Shown here: positions 25,953 through 33,853 of the stretch, piece by piece | How the letters are laid out: each line of letters opens with the position of its first letter | Numbering within the stretch: the first letter of the stretch is position 1 | Assembly: GCA_039738635.1 (NCBI GenBank) | Contig: JBCLLN010000006.1 | Span: forward strand, 1-54,214 | From: JBCLLP01 sp039738635 | GTDB lineage: Bacteria; Patescibacteriota; Saccharimonadia; CAILAD01; BJGX01 | Length of the DNA: 54,214 bases | Direction of reading: 5' to 3' | Translations under genes and position numbers: made by a program | Notes under the pieces: generated by a model | Database searches by the model: none | The model's input: only the letters and a program-made list of their open reading frames with translations | What the model was told of the DNA's origin: nothing

Positions 25953-27926
25953 ATGGAATCTGTATATTTTTCTACTAGGCATATCCAAATCAATCATCAA
26001 GGCAAGGAGCCTAACAATTTAGCAGGCGAATCGTTTGCTATGGGTTTTGAGCCTGGTCCTAACTCAAGCAGTAAATACGGCAATCTCTACCTTGCATTTG
26101 AGTATAATCTAGATGACAAGCGTATTAATATTAATAAAATAATCAAGGGTTGTGGTAGGGCTTTTTATGAGAGTGGCCCAGATGTTAGCCTAGAAAAACG
26201 CTTTAGGCTATGCCTCAGAGCGCTCAATGAGCTCATTACTCAGTCCAAGGGCGCCTACAATATCGCCATCCTCGCCACGGTTGGTGATGATATCCTGTTT
26301 GCTAACACTGGCAAGGTTATGATGCTCTTTTTGCGCAACCATTTGATAACAAATATCTCGTCTGATAAGCCCGAGAGGCTCTTTAGCCAAATTGGCGAGG
26401 GTAAAATTCACCATAAAGACCGCATCATTATGGCCAGCAGTGTAATCGCTCGCTATAGCAGCAAACAGCTTGCCGATGTAGCTAGCAAACTCAATCTAGA
26501 AGACCTAAAGTTGAGGCTAGCTGGTGAGCTCAAGCTTAATACAGAACTAAGCTACAGCCTAATAGCTATAGAGGCCAGCAAATCCACCGACACCAGCCAG
26601 CCAGTAGCTACCACCGACATACAATCTAGCTCAAAGGTTAAGGCCATGCTTGGTGGCTCACTAGCTACTATTCATACTGCTCTTAAAAAAGGCCAGTCGG
26701 CTGCCAAGCGTACGGCTTATAAATCTGCCACCACCACCAAGACCAAGATTATGCCGGCCATTGCCGATAATTCCCGCAGGGGCTGGACTAGGTTCTGGGC
26801 TAAATATATTAACCCCAAACCTAAAAAGGCAATTATCGTTGTTATAATAACTACTATAATTATAACAGGAGTAATATGGGCTATAGTAACCACAATATCG
26901 TCTAATAACGGCGGATCTAGCCAGCTAGCCAAGGCTCTTAGCCAAGTTGCCTCAGCTGAGTCAGCTATTAATAGTGGAAACAAAGATTCTGCCCAAGGCC
27001 ATATTGATAGCGCCAAGCAAATACTCTCCCAGATAAATACCACTGATCGCCAGAAACTCAACGACCTAGCCCGCACCAAGGCAAGCGAACAAGGCTATGA
27101 TGCTCTGGGACTTAAAATTCGCCAGCTCGAGGATAAGCTAGAGGTAGTAGAGCGCATACCTACTAGCTCTGGGTTTAGCATCGTTCAAGCCAATCTTAGC
27201 TCGTTAGTATGGTCAGTCAATACTCTTTATGGTCTAGACGCTTCAGGCGGGTCTATCATAGAAATAAACCCACTATTTGGTGTGCCCTTCACTAAAGCTA
27301 CTAACGCCGACCTGATAGGCTCTAAATCGGCTGATAGCATCAATGATATAGGCCTAGTCCTGCTAGGTAAAACGGGGCTCTGGCAATTCACTCCAGCTGA
27401 TGGGCTAATACAGCTCAAAGCATCAGCCCTACCTAGTGCCGTTAGCGTGGTCAGCTATATCAATAACATTTACCTGCTAAGCCCTGATGATAATCAAATA
27501 ATCCGCTATTCCAAATCTGGCACCACATTAGGCTCCAAGACCAATCTACTCAAGAGCCTTTCCCCGGGTGAGCTAAAAGCTGGTAGCTCAATGATAGTAG
27601 AAGGCAATATATTTATCGCGCAAGGTAATTCCATACGCCTATTCGAGCGAGGTCAAGAGCGTAATTATAAGCTAACAAACCTACCCAAGAGTTTTGGCGA
27701 AATTAGCACACTCTACTACAACGCTAGTGCTGGCTACTTTTTGGCGCTCAATAAGGGCAATAACAGGGTTGCCTTACTCTCTGCTGAGGCCGATTCGGCA
27801 AGTTATGTAAGGAGTTACGCTCTGGATAATAACGCATCCATTTATTCATTTACGCTAGAACCTAAAAACTCCCAATTATTTATCAATACTGATTATAAAG
27901 TTATTACTTATAAGATAGAAAAATAG
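25953..27926 (+). CDS. Membrane protein: PP2C-like domain plus extracellular propeller-like part
   Basis: The 657-residue protein has three parts. Residues 1-210 resemble a PP2C phosphatase fold (ANTGKVMMLFLRN and DRIIMASSVI at the usual positions), but the metal-binding aspartates of VGDSR and TDG are replaced, so it is probably inactive. A basic linker leads to one transmembrane helix (about 292-312). The remaining part has a short helical region and then repeated four-strand blocks (LYGLDASGGSIIEIN, IYLLSPDDNQIIRYS, GYFLALNKGNNRVALLS) like a beta-propeller, likely outside the cell. The pattern suggests a sensor or adhesin with a cytoplasmic pseudo-phosphatase. It starts after AAGGA at 25942-25946. 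Confidence 0.65.
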   Translation: MESVYFSTRHIQINHQGKEPNNLAGESFAMGFEPGPNSSSKYGNLYLAFEYNLDDKRININKIIKGCGRAFYESGPDVSLEKRFRLCLRALNELITQSKGAYNIAILATVGDDILFANTGKVMMLFLRNHLITNISSDKPERLFSQIGEGKIHHKDRIIMASSVIARYSSKQLADVASKLNLEDLKLRLAGELKLNTELSYSLIAIEASKSTDTSQPVATTDIQSSSKVKAMLGGSLATIHTALKKGQSAAKRTAYKSATTTKTKIMPAIADNSRRGWTRFWAKYINPKPKKAIIVVIITTIIITGVIWAIVTTISSNNGGSSQLAKALSQVASAESAINSGNKDSAQGHIDSAKQILSQINTTDRQKLNDLARTKASEQGYDALGLKIRQLEDKLEVVERIPTSSGFSIVQANLSSLVWSVNTLYGLDASGGSIIEINPLFGVPFTKATNADLIGSKSADSINDIGLVLLGKTGLWQFTPADGLIQLKASALPSAVSVVSYINNIYLLSPDDNQIIRYSKSGTTLGSKTNLLKSLSPGELKAGSSMIVEGNIFIAQGNSIRLFERGQERNYKLTNLPKSFGEISTLYYNASAGYFLALNKGNNRVALLSAEADSASYVRSYALDNNASIYSFTLEPKNSQLFINTDYKVITYKIEK

Positions 27927-27938
27927 TTGCTCTTTTTA

Positions 27939-29552
27939 CTACATCTTGGATTGTAGGGTGATGCCTAAAATATCAAATATAGACTGATATGCTAGCTTGA
28001 ATTGAGCAATTACAGCGAGCTTTTGGGAGCTATCGGGTGAGCTTAGTATCCTTTCTTGTTCGTAGTACTCATGAAAGGCCCTGGCTACCTCTGTAACCTG
28101 ATAAAGCAAATGGTGCACTTTTTGGCTGAGTGTAATATCAGTTAGGATTGTAGGTATTTTAGATAGTTCTAGGGCTATTTTTAGCTCCGGCTTGGTTAGC
28201 TTATAGCCATCCAATGACGTTGCCACGGGTAATCCTTCCTCCAGGGCTTTGGCTTGGATGGAGCAGGCTCTGGCATAGGCGTAGAGCGCGTAATACACTG
28301 GGTTTTTTGAGGAATGTTCTGTAACTAGATCGATATCAAAGTCCATATGAGTATTGGTGTCTCGCATAGCAAAATAAAACCTTGCTACCTCGGTTGGTAC
28401 GGAGTCCAAGAAGTCATCGAGTAATATGTAATTTCCCTTTCGCTTGCTCATTTTGAACTCTTGGCCGTCCTTGATAAGCCTTATGGTTTGAGTTGATAGC
28501 TCCTTGAAGCTAGTGTGGCCCAGAGTACGAAGTGTATTGATTAATCTTATGGCCTGGCCGTGATGATCGGGCCCGACAATAGTAATAGTCTTCTCAAAGC
28601 CCCTCTCTTCTAATCTTTCTAACTGGTAGGCGATGTCTTTTAAAAAGTAAGTGTACTCATTATCGTATGACCTTACCAGTACTTCATCTTGCTTCAGGCC
28701 AACCTTGCTACCATCGAGCCATAGTGCGCCTTCCTTGGTTTTACTTAAGCCGGCCTCATCAAGTCTTTTGAGGGTTTTTGGAATATCTGGCTGTGACTCT
28801 GAGTATATTGAATCAAATTTAACCCCTAATTTAGCTAGGTCTGGCAGGATATATTTGGCTAGTACTAGCTTGGCTGCCTTTTGGCCAATTATCATTGGCT
28901 TAGCACTCGCTACCAGATTAGCACTGCCATATTCTGTTGTAATTAACACAGCTATATTGTCAATGTACTCACCTCTATAAAGGTTCTGAGATAGCTCGTC
29001 GTTAAATTTTGTGCCAAGAGATTGCTGGACTGCTTGGCCCAGGGCAACTATTTGATTCCCGCCATCATTAAGATAGTATTCCCTAGCTACTTTATAGCCC
29101 TGAGAAGCATACACATTAGCCAATATATCTCCATAATAGCCCTGCCAGGCATTTGTAACTACCAAAGGGCCAGTAGGATTGCCAGATATAAACTCAATCT
29201 GGACGGATTTGCCATTACCAAGCTTGGATTGTCCAAATTGCTGGCCAATAGCTACCAAGTACTCCTTCCATACCTGGCTAGTAAGTGTAATGTTAATAAA
29301 CCCTGGCTCCAAAAACTCTGACTTTTCAATCACTTTATCGCCCTTGAGCTCCTTTAATACCTTCTCGGCCACCTCGAAAGGCTTGATTCCTTCCGTCTTT
29401 GATAGCTTAAAGGCGATATTGGTGCTGTAATCACCAAACTGATAATCACAGTTGCTAATGCTTTGGGTTATCTCAGATTCGCTGAGTGATTTGAAGCTTG
29501 CCGACAATGCTTTCGCCAGGGCTTTTGCAAAAATATCTCTAGGGGAGTCCAT
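27939..29552 (-). CDS. argS: Arginyl-tRNA synthetase with altered HIGH motif
   Basis: A class I synthetase of 537 residues that charges tRNA-Arg. The N-terminal domain, the active site following SGNPTGPL, the KMSKRKG signature and the C-terminal anticodon-binding domain (YALYAYARA onward) are all present. The HIGH signature normally following NPTGPL is replaced by VVTNAWQG, so both histidines are missing. KMSK is intact. Divergent ArgRS occur in Patescibacteria, so this may be a lineage trait rather than inactivation. It ends 12 bp from the convergent PP2C-like gene and starts 51 bp from the divergent smpB. Confidence 0.95.
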   Translation of the reverse strand: MDSPRDIFAKALAKALSASFKSLSESEITQSISNCDYQFGDYSTNIAFKLSKTEGIKPFEVAEKVLKELKGDKVIEKSEFLEPGFINITLTSQVWKEYLVAIGQQFGQSKLGNGKSVQIEFISGNPTGPLVVTNAWQGYYGDILANVYASQGYKVAREYYLNDGGNQIVALGQAVQQSLGTKFNDELSQNLYRGEYIDNIAVLITTEYGSANLVASAKPMIIGQKAAKLVLAKYILPDLAKLGVKFDSIYSESQPDIPKTLKRLDEAGLSKTKEGALWLDGSKVGLKQDEVLVRSYDNEYTYFLKDIAYQLERLEERGFEKTITIVGPDHHGQAIRLINTLRTLGHTSFKELSTQTIRLIKDGQEFKMSKRKGNYILLDDFLDSVPTEVARFYFAMRDTNTHMDFDIDLVTEHSSKNPVYYALYAYARACSIQAKALEEGLPVATSLDGYKLTKPELKIALELSKIPTILTDITLSQKVHHLLYQVTEVARAFHEYYEQERILSSPDSSQKLAVIAQFKLAYQSIFDILGITLQSKM

Positions 29553-29603
29553 AATGCTTGCTATTATATCCTACTTAAGGCCTGTTTAAGCTATAATAGG
29601 GCT

Positions 29604-30047
29604 ATGAAGATACTAGCAACCAACCGCAGAGCCAGGCACGACTATGAACTCAAAGATAAATTTGAGGCTGGCTTAGTGCTGTCAGGATCTGAGGTCAAGA
29701 GTGTAAAGGCTGGGCATATTGACCTAAAAGCAAGCTATATTAGCTTCAAATCTGGTGAGGCTTATCTGGTAGGTGCCCATATTAGCCCCTATAAGCAGTC
29801 CGCTAATAAGGATAGCTATGACCCAACGGCAGATAGGAAGCTACTATTGCACAGGCGGGAAATTGAAAGACTGATAGAGGACGCCCGCTCCCAGCACCTC
29901 AGCGTAGTCCCTACGGCGATTGGTATTGTTCGTAGTAGGGTCAAACTCGAAATAGCTCTGGCTCGGGGCAAGAAACTCCACGACAAACGCGAATCCAAAA
30001 AGCGCCAGACAATGCTCAAGGATGCTCGCCTAGACACCCACAAATAA
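29604..30047 (+). CDS. smpB: SsrA-binding protein SmpB
   Basis: SmpB binds tmRNA and takes it to stalled ribosomes. The 147 residues start with the conserved ATNRRARHDYEL, continue with GLVLSGSEVKSVKAG-type residues and DLKASYISF, and end with the basic tail (GKKLHDKRESKKRQ) that enters the mRNA channel. The length is normal. Its partner tmRNA is encoded 3.4 kb further on the other strand. The gene stands alone, 51 bp from argS, with a possible promoter in that gap. Confidence 0.97.
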   Translation: MKILATNRRARHDYELKDKFEAGLVLSGSEVKSVKAGHIDLKASYISFKSGEAYLVGAHISPYKQSANKDSYDPTADRKLLLHRREIERLIEDARSQHLSVVPTAIGIVRSRVKLEIALARGKKLHDKRESKKRQTMLKDARLDTHK

Positions 30048-30202
30048 AGAATTAATACATTAAAAACTGCTTGCTTCCTGCCTGGGCTAACTAGCGAACA
30101 CATATTTAATGTAGCTTCGCACCCACAATATGTAGCCCAAATTAGCCTTACTTTAAAATTACTTGTCTTGCAACATATCTCCAAACGCCTTATGCTTAAT
30201 AT

Positions 30203-31198
30203 ATGAAACCATCACTTTCCTCAATTGTTATAAAGCTAATGGCCGACCCCAAAGGTTTGCTGGCAGCCGATGAAAGCACCAAGTCGTGTTGTAAGCGATT
30301 TGATGCGCTCAATATTGACTGCACAGTTGAGTCTAGGCGCCTTTGGAGGCAATTATTGTGTATGTCGCCCAATGTTAGTCATTATATATCCGGCGTTATT
30401 CTCTATGATGAGACCATTAGACAGGCTAATGACGATGGGCTAGGCTTTGGTGATGCATTAACACAAAATGGCATATTACCAGGTATAAAAGTAGATAAAG
30501 GCCTAGTACCAATGGACAATTTTGACCCAGAAACTATTACCGAGGGGCTCGATGGACTTGCCGAGAGGTTGGCCGAATACTATGCTATGGGGGCTCGCTT
30601 TACTAAATGGCGGAGTGCTTTTGGTATAGATGCTGGTCTCCCCACCATACCTGCCATGCGGGCTAACCTTTTAATTATGGCTCGCTATGCTAGCCTGGTG
30701 CAGTCCGCGGGGATGGTGCCTATTGTAGAGCCTGAAGTATTATACGAGGGCGACCATAGCATTCTTGACTCTGCCAAAACCACCAGTACTGTTCTAAAGA
30801 TTTTATTTGAGGAACTATCGGCCTTAAAAGTTAATTTATCTGGTTTGATACTAAAAACTAGTATGGTGCTGGCGGGTACTAAAGCAAACCAAAGCACCCC
30901 AACCGAAGTAGCACATCATACTCTTCAAGTGCTAGGCCAAAGCGTACCTAGCGCCATAGGAGGCATAGTATTCTTATCTGGTGGGCAAGCTCCTAAACAA
31001 GCCACTGCCAATCTAAATGCCATTGGCTTATCCGGTAAGCAACCCTGGCCTATTACCTATAGCTATTCTAGGGCCGTCCAGGATCCTGTTATCCGTATTT
31101 GGAAAGGCAAATCTAATAACACCAAAAAAGCCCAAGCTAAGTTCACCCAACTGCTAGCGCAAAACAGTGCCGCCCGCAATGGCGAGTACATTAAATAA
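30203..31198 (+). CDS. Class I fructose-bisphosphate aldolase
   Basis: This glycolytic enzyme splits fructose 1,6-bisphosphate through a lysine Schiff base. The N terminus has GLLAADESTKSCCKRF; the middle has FTKWRSAFGI; the Schiff-base lysine is in LILKTSMVLAG (about residue 218); the phosphate-binding FLSGGQ near 255 and the late YSRAVQDP segment are present. At 331 residues it matches bacterial class I enzymes. It stands alone on the plus strand. A candidate small RNA promoter lies 40 bp after its stop. In many Patescibacteria glycolysis is the main energy route, so this should be an important gene. Confidence 0.96.
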   Translation: MKPSLSSIVIKLMADPKGLLAADESTKSCCKRFDALNIDCTVESRRLWRQLLCMSPNVSHYISGVILYDETIRQANDDGLGFGDALTQNGILPGIKVDKGLVPMDNFDPETITEGLDGLAERLAEYYAMGARFTKWRSAFGIDAGLPTIPAMRANLLIMARYASLVQSAGMVPIVEPEVLYEGDHSILDSAKTTSTVLKILFEELSALKVNLSGLILKTSMVLAGTKANQSTPTEVAHHTLQVLGQSVPSAIGGIVFLSGGQAPKQATANLNAIGLSGKQPWPITYSYSRAVQDPVIRIWKGKSNNTKKAQAKFTQLLAQNSAARNGEYIK

Positions 31199-31238
31199 AA
31201 GATTGTAAAAGAAAGTTAAAAAAAGTTTTAAAAAGCTG

Positions 31239-31268
31239 TTGACAGCACCATACCGTAAGCGTTATTAT
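31239..31268 (+). promoter_or_regulatory. Promoter of a candidate small RNA
   Basis: TTGACA (31239-31244) and TATTAT (31263-31268) with an 18-bp spacer, in the gene-free gap after the aldolase gene. No open frame of useful length follows it. Confidence 0.7.
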
Positions 31269-31274
31269 AGTAAC

Positions 31275-31420
31275 AGTGCTGCACACATAAATTACTCAAA
31301 AACAAAAACAAAGTCTACCTAACAGGTTAGCGAGCGCCCAGGGCCTACGCTAGCCTGTTTCTCTTAGAGCGTTTTTATAAAATACCCGGCCACAATATTT
31401 AATGGCTTGGTATTTTTTTA
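31275..31420 (+). ncRNA. Candidate small RNA, about 145 nt
   Basis: Between the promoter and a terminator the predicted transcript has an A-rich, unpaired start and a 12-bp hairpin, AACAGGTTAGCG (31321-31332) with CGCTAGCCTGTT (31348-31359). It ends in a second hairpin, AATACC with GGTATT, and T7. No coding frame is convincing. The 350 bp from 31421 to 31769 hold nothing recognisable apart from G+C-rich stretches near 31500-31550. The function is unknown. Confidence 0.45.
31381..31419 (+). terminator. Terminator of the candidate small RNA
   Basis: AATACC (31381-31386) pairs with GGTATT (31409-31414), and GGCC with GGCT inside, followed by T7 on the plus strand. Confidence 0.7.
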
Positions 31421-31769
31421 TTCAACATATAATTTGCTTGGCGTCTGGCAACTCCCGACTATTAAAATAACTAAATGTTGCCACTAATATTGCTTCGCTC
31501 GCCACCAGCGCCAGCACGCCAGCCAGAAAGCTGCCGCTCCTTTCCTCCGTGGCCTAACAATGCTTATCGATATTGAAAAATTATTTGTACTACTTCAAAA
31601 GTTTAGCAGCGAACCAAGCCCTAATTTAATGGCTAGTGACAAAATTACAGAGGTGCCGTAATACCTGCCCAGTAAGCAAGTGACTATTAGCACACCAGCC
31701 TAGGGGTAAAATAAAAACTCCCCCTATAACCTTAGTGGTCGTAGAGAGAGTATGCTTAAAAAAGTATGG

Positions 31770-32603
31770 CTAGTTAGCCAGGATTCTTTGGCCTTCTTGC
31801 TTGAGAGCATTGATGGACGCCTGCCAGGCTTCCATCATGGCACTTTCAATAGCGTAAATATCGCCTAAATGACTAAAACTAGCAGGACTAATAGCGTGGC
31901 CAACTAGGCCAATCACTACCCTTCTACGCATTAGCTTGGTGCGAATTTTTGGATCTCCCTTGGAGAGCCCAACAATAGCCAGCGGAAGTATTGAACAGCC
32001 TGACAGGCGAGCAATCTTAGCTGCGCCGTGCTTGGATCTGTCAATACTAGCACTACTAAGCCTTGTTCCTTCTGGAAACATTTCTACTGGCACGCCACGG
32101 TTGAGGGCATCAACAGCAATTATATATGTCTCCGAGGAGCTATATGAGGCCATTTTTAGCTTCTTAGCTTTCTTAATGGAGTTGCGGGTGGTATCTCCAT
32201 CAATACTGGGCCTAAACACCGGTACAGCGCCCATACGCTGATTGATCATAGCAGCCAGAGGATGGGCACAAAAGTATGGCTTACAAATCCACACCAATCC
32301 CCGCTTGAACAAGCCAACTAAGGCGATATCCCATAGTTGACCATGGTTAGCTGCAATAATATAGCCCTTGGATTGACCGATAGGCTTGGACCCATTACGC
32401 CTATACCATGGTGGGCGGTACTTGATACCGCGAGGCTGTGGTAGGCGTTCCTGGTGATAGATTTTTGACTTCATAAAAAGCCTAGCAACCCAGTAAATAG
32501 TCGCCCTAAAAAAGAAATACCCCGTAGGGTAGGCTACGCCTGTGGCTGACCTAAGTCGCCGTAACCGCTTGTAGTCTTCTTGGTGGCTAAGGGTGATATC
32601 CAC
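31770..32603 (-). CDS. 1-acylglycerol-3-phosphate acyltransferase (PlsC family)
   Basis: PlsC-type enzymes add the second acyl chain in phospholipid synthesis at the inner face of the membrane. The 277-residue protein has AANHGQLWDIAL (HX4D motif, about residue 85), a second substrate block around GAVPVFRPS, and MFPEGTRLSS (about 175) with the phosphate-binding arginine. The N-terminal 60 residues are basic with one hydrophobic stretch. The length is normal. It is the only clear lipid enzyme in the window. Three terminators in its upstream region isolate it from the islet at 32.7-33.4 kb. Confidence 0.9.
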   Translation of the reverse strand: MDITLSHQEDYKRLRRLRSATGVAYPTGYFFFRATIYWVARLFMKSKIYHQERLPQPRGIKYRPPWYRRNGSKPIGQSKGYIIAANHGQLWDIALVGLFKRGLVWICKPYFCAHPLAAMINQRMGAVPVFRPSIDGDTTRNSIKKAKKLKMASYSSSETYIIAVDALNRGVPVEMFPEGTRLSSASIDRSKHGAAKIARLSGCSILPLAIVGLSKGDPKIRTKLMRRRVVIGLVGHAISPASFSHLGDIYAIESAMMEAWQASINALKQEGQRILAN

Positions 32604-32679
32604 TTTAGTCTCCCCGTAGGCGACAGATAAAAGGTACTAGGCAAGATTCTAACAGCTTACACCAATAATTAAAAGCCCA

Positions 32680-32721
32680 TAAAAAAAGACCTCTGCGAAT
32701 CGCCACAGGGCGAACCGGAGG
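32680..32721 (-). terminator. Terminator built on the repeat, left copy
   Basis: On the minus strand CCTC and TCGCC pair with GAGG and GGCGA around a CTGT loop, followed by a T7 run (A run at 32681-32687). It follows two further hairpins of the same unit. Confidence 0.65.
32682..32703. repeat. Direct repeat of the tmRNA terminator, left copy
   Basis: Twenty-two bases, including GACCTCTGCGAATCGC after a run of A, are identical to 33384-33405, which lies 13 bp beyond the tmRNA 3' end. The two copies have the same orientation and are 700 bp apart. Confidence 0.8.
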
Positions 32722-32760
32722 CATTTTGGGGGGTTTTGTATGTTTTGAGTTATTAATAAG

Positions 32761-32801
32761 AAAAAACCGCCTCAGATTGCCCATTGGAGCATTTGAGACG
32801 G
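32761..32801 (-). terminator. Terminator of the small GC-rich unit
   Basis: CCGCCTCA (32767-32774) pairs with TGAGACGG (32794-32801) with one mismatch, inner AT/GC pairs continue, and six T follow on the minus strand. Confidence 0.8.
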
Positions 32802-32821
32802 CTGTGTGATGAGGGGCGCCA

Positions 32822-32858
32822 ATCTGGCAGTATGTTTATAACTGTCATACTGCCAGAT
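32822..32858 (-). repeat. 13-bp perfect hairpin
   Basis: ATCTGGCAGTATG (32822-32834) pairs perfectly with CATACTGCCAGAT (32846-32858) around an 11-base A+T-rich loop. It lies between the 74-codon frame and the terminator and has no T-run, so it may be a 3' stabilising structure. Confidence 0.7.
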
Positions 32859-32885
32859 GGCACCTACCTCTTGTTCCTGTTGGGG

Positions 32886-33110
32886 CTAGTAGCCGCGGCA
32901 GGCAGGTCGGAGCATCGAGCCACCCCAACATCCTCCCGCTGAGGAAGCTTCGGCACCGCTTACGCTGGTGTCGTCGTGATGGGACTGGGTGGTGATGGGA
33001 CATGCCTCGTTCTTGGAGAAGTGCTCAAGTGCTCTGTGGTTGATTCCACCCCGACCGAACGGGTCAAAGCTGGCAACCACTGCCCCTGAACTACCTTGGT
33101 ACTCTCTCAA
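32886..33110 (-). CDS. Possible 74-residue Gly/Ser-rich peptide
   Basis: The frame starts at TTG after AAGGGGG (5 bases between) and lies 30 bp downstream of a consensus promoter's start site. The product is rich in Gly, Ser, Ala and His and ends with AGGCWGGS and two cysteines in the last 15 residues, without a signal peptide. No family is recognised. The G+C content is clearly higher than neighbouring genes. It sits in a 700-bp islet bounded by repeats of the tmRNA terminator. It may be a peptide gene gained by transfer, or the transcript may act as RNA. Confidence 0.4.
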   Translation of the reverse strand: MREYQGSSGAVVASFDPFGRGGINHRALEHFSKNEACPITTQSHHDDTSVSGAEASSAGGCWGGSMLRPACRGY

Positions 33111-33146
33111 GTTTCCCCCTTGATCCGAGTTCTACACGGAAGCTTC

Positions 33147-33175
33147 ATAATAGAACTATTAGTAAATTTTGTCAA
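33147..33175 (-). promoter_or_regulatory. Promoter of the small GC-rich unit
   Basis: TTGACA (33170-33175) and TATTAT (33147-33152) on the minus strand with a 17-bp spacer, giving a transcript of about 375 nt that ends at the terminator 32761-32801. Confidence 0.8.
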
Positions 33176-33275
33176 TATCGGGTGGCTGAATTCTACTCCG
33201 AAGTGCAACAAAACTAAATAGGACACCGTTTCTGCGACAATAGTAATTGTAAAACAACTTTTTAAGCAGGAGGTA

Positions 33276-33317
33276 ATGATGTCCTATCGCGCATTTTTAG
33301 TAGAGATGACCGGCTAG
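33276..33317 (+). CDS. Possible 13-residue micro-peptide
   Basis: A perfect AGGAGGT (33268-33274) precedes two adjacent ATG codons (33276, 33279), the second with 4 bases of spacing, and a 13-codon frame ending in TAG. The peptide (MMSYRAFLVEMTG) matches nothing known. It may be a leader peptide, or the leftover start of a mobile-element gene whose body is lost. There is no clear promoter. Confidence 0.2.
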   Translation: MMSYRAFLVEMTG

Positions 33318-33383
33318 AACTAGGCCACACTCAAAAAAGTTGGCACCAAGTCTATATGCCCTCTCTACAGCTTGCAGGCAAAC

Positions 33384-33417
33384 AAAAAAGACCTCTGCGA
33401 ATCGCAAAAGTCCCTTT
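33384..33417 (-). terminator. tmRNA terminator and right repeat copy
   Basis: Directly after the CCA of tmRNA the minus strand reads into GACTTTTGCGATTCGCAGAGGTC and then T6. It contains the same 22 bases as 32682-32703. Confidence 0.55.
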
Positions 33418-33809
33418 TGGTGGAGCTGGTGGGAATCGCACCCACGTCCGCCAAACTATCTATATAATATCTACGAGTGTATTTGGCTTAAAATTGTTTA
33501 GTAAGGTCCTGATAGGTAAAAACCAACCAAAGCTATCAGGCACTTACAAGCTATTAAAGTCTTATCCAACACCTAGCAAGAAATGTTGTAGCAACCTAGT
33601 AAATGGCGCCGATATCTTTTTTACTAGATATCAAAAGATCGACGGCTAATGACAATTAAGCAAAAGCTGGTGCGAATTTTGGTGCAAAAGCATTACTAAT
33701 TCGCGATACAAACGATTTTGCATTTGTAGTTTTCGAGAACAGCTAACGTGTATTCTCAACCCGACTCGCAATTATATTTCAAGATTCAACGTCGAAGCTT
33801 GTCAGCCCC
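33418..33809 (-). ncRNA. ssrA: tmRNA
   Basis: The ends form the tRNA-like domain: 5' GGGGCTG pairs with 3' CAGCTCC followed by ACCA (G3-U70 again), and the 3' part has a T arm with GGTGCGATTCCCACC. The RNA is about 392 nt. The tag frame most likely ends SNAFAPKFAPAFA followed by TAA (33656-33658), a hydrophobic end of the AFA kind known from Mycoplasma. A second frame starting ENY and ending in TAG TAA is possible too, so the resume codon is not certain. Pseudoknot-like helices follow. It works with SmpB (29604-30047). Confidence 0.93.
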
Positions 33810-33853
33810 ATAACAAAAAGTATACCATATTTACTTATATTATGCTAGTGCTT

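Noticed and set aside
31440..31530. 5S rRNA on the minus strand
   Set aside because: GGGAGTTGCCAGACGCC resembles a 5S 3' end, but the matching 5' strand is only about 80 nt away and the internal conserved blocks are missing.
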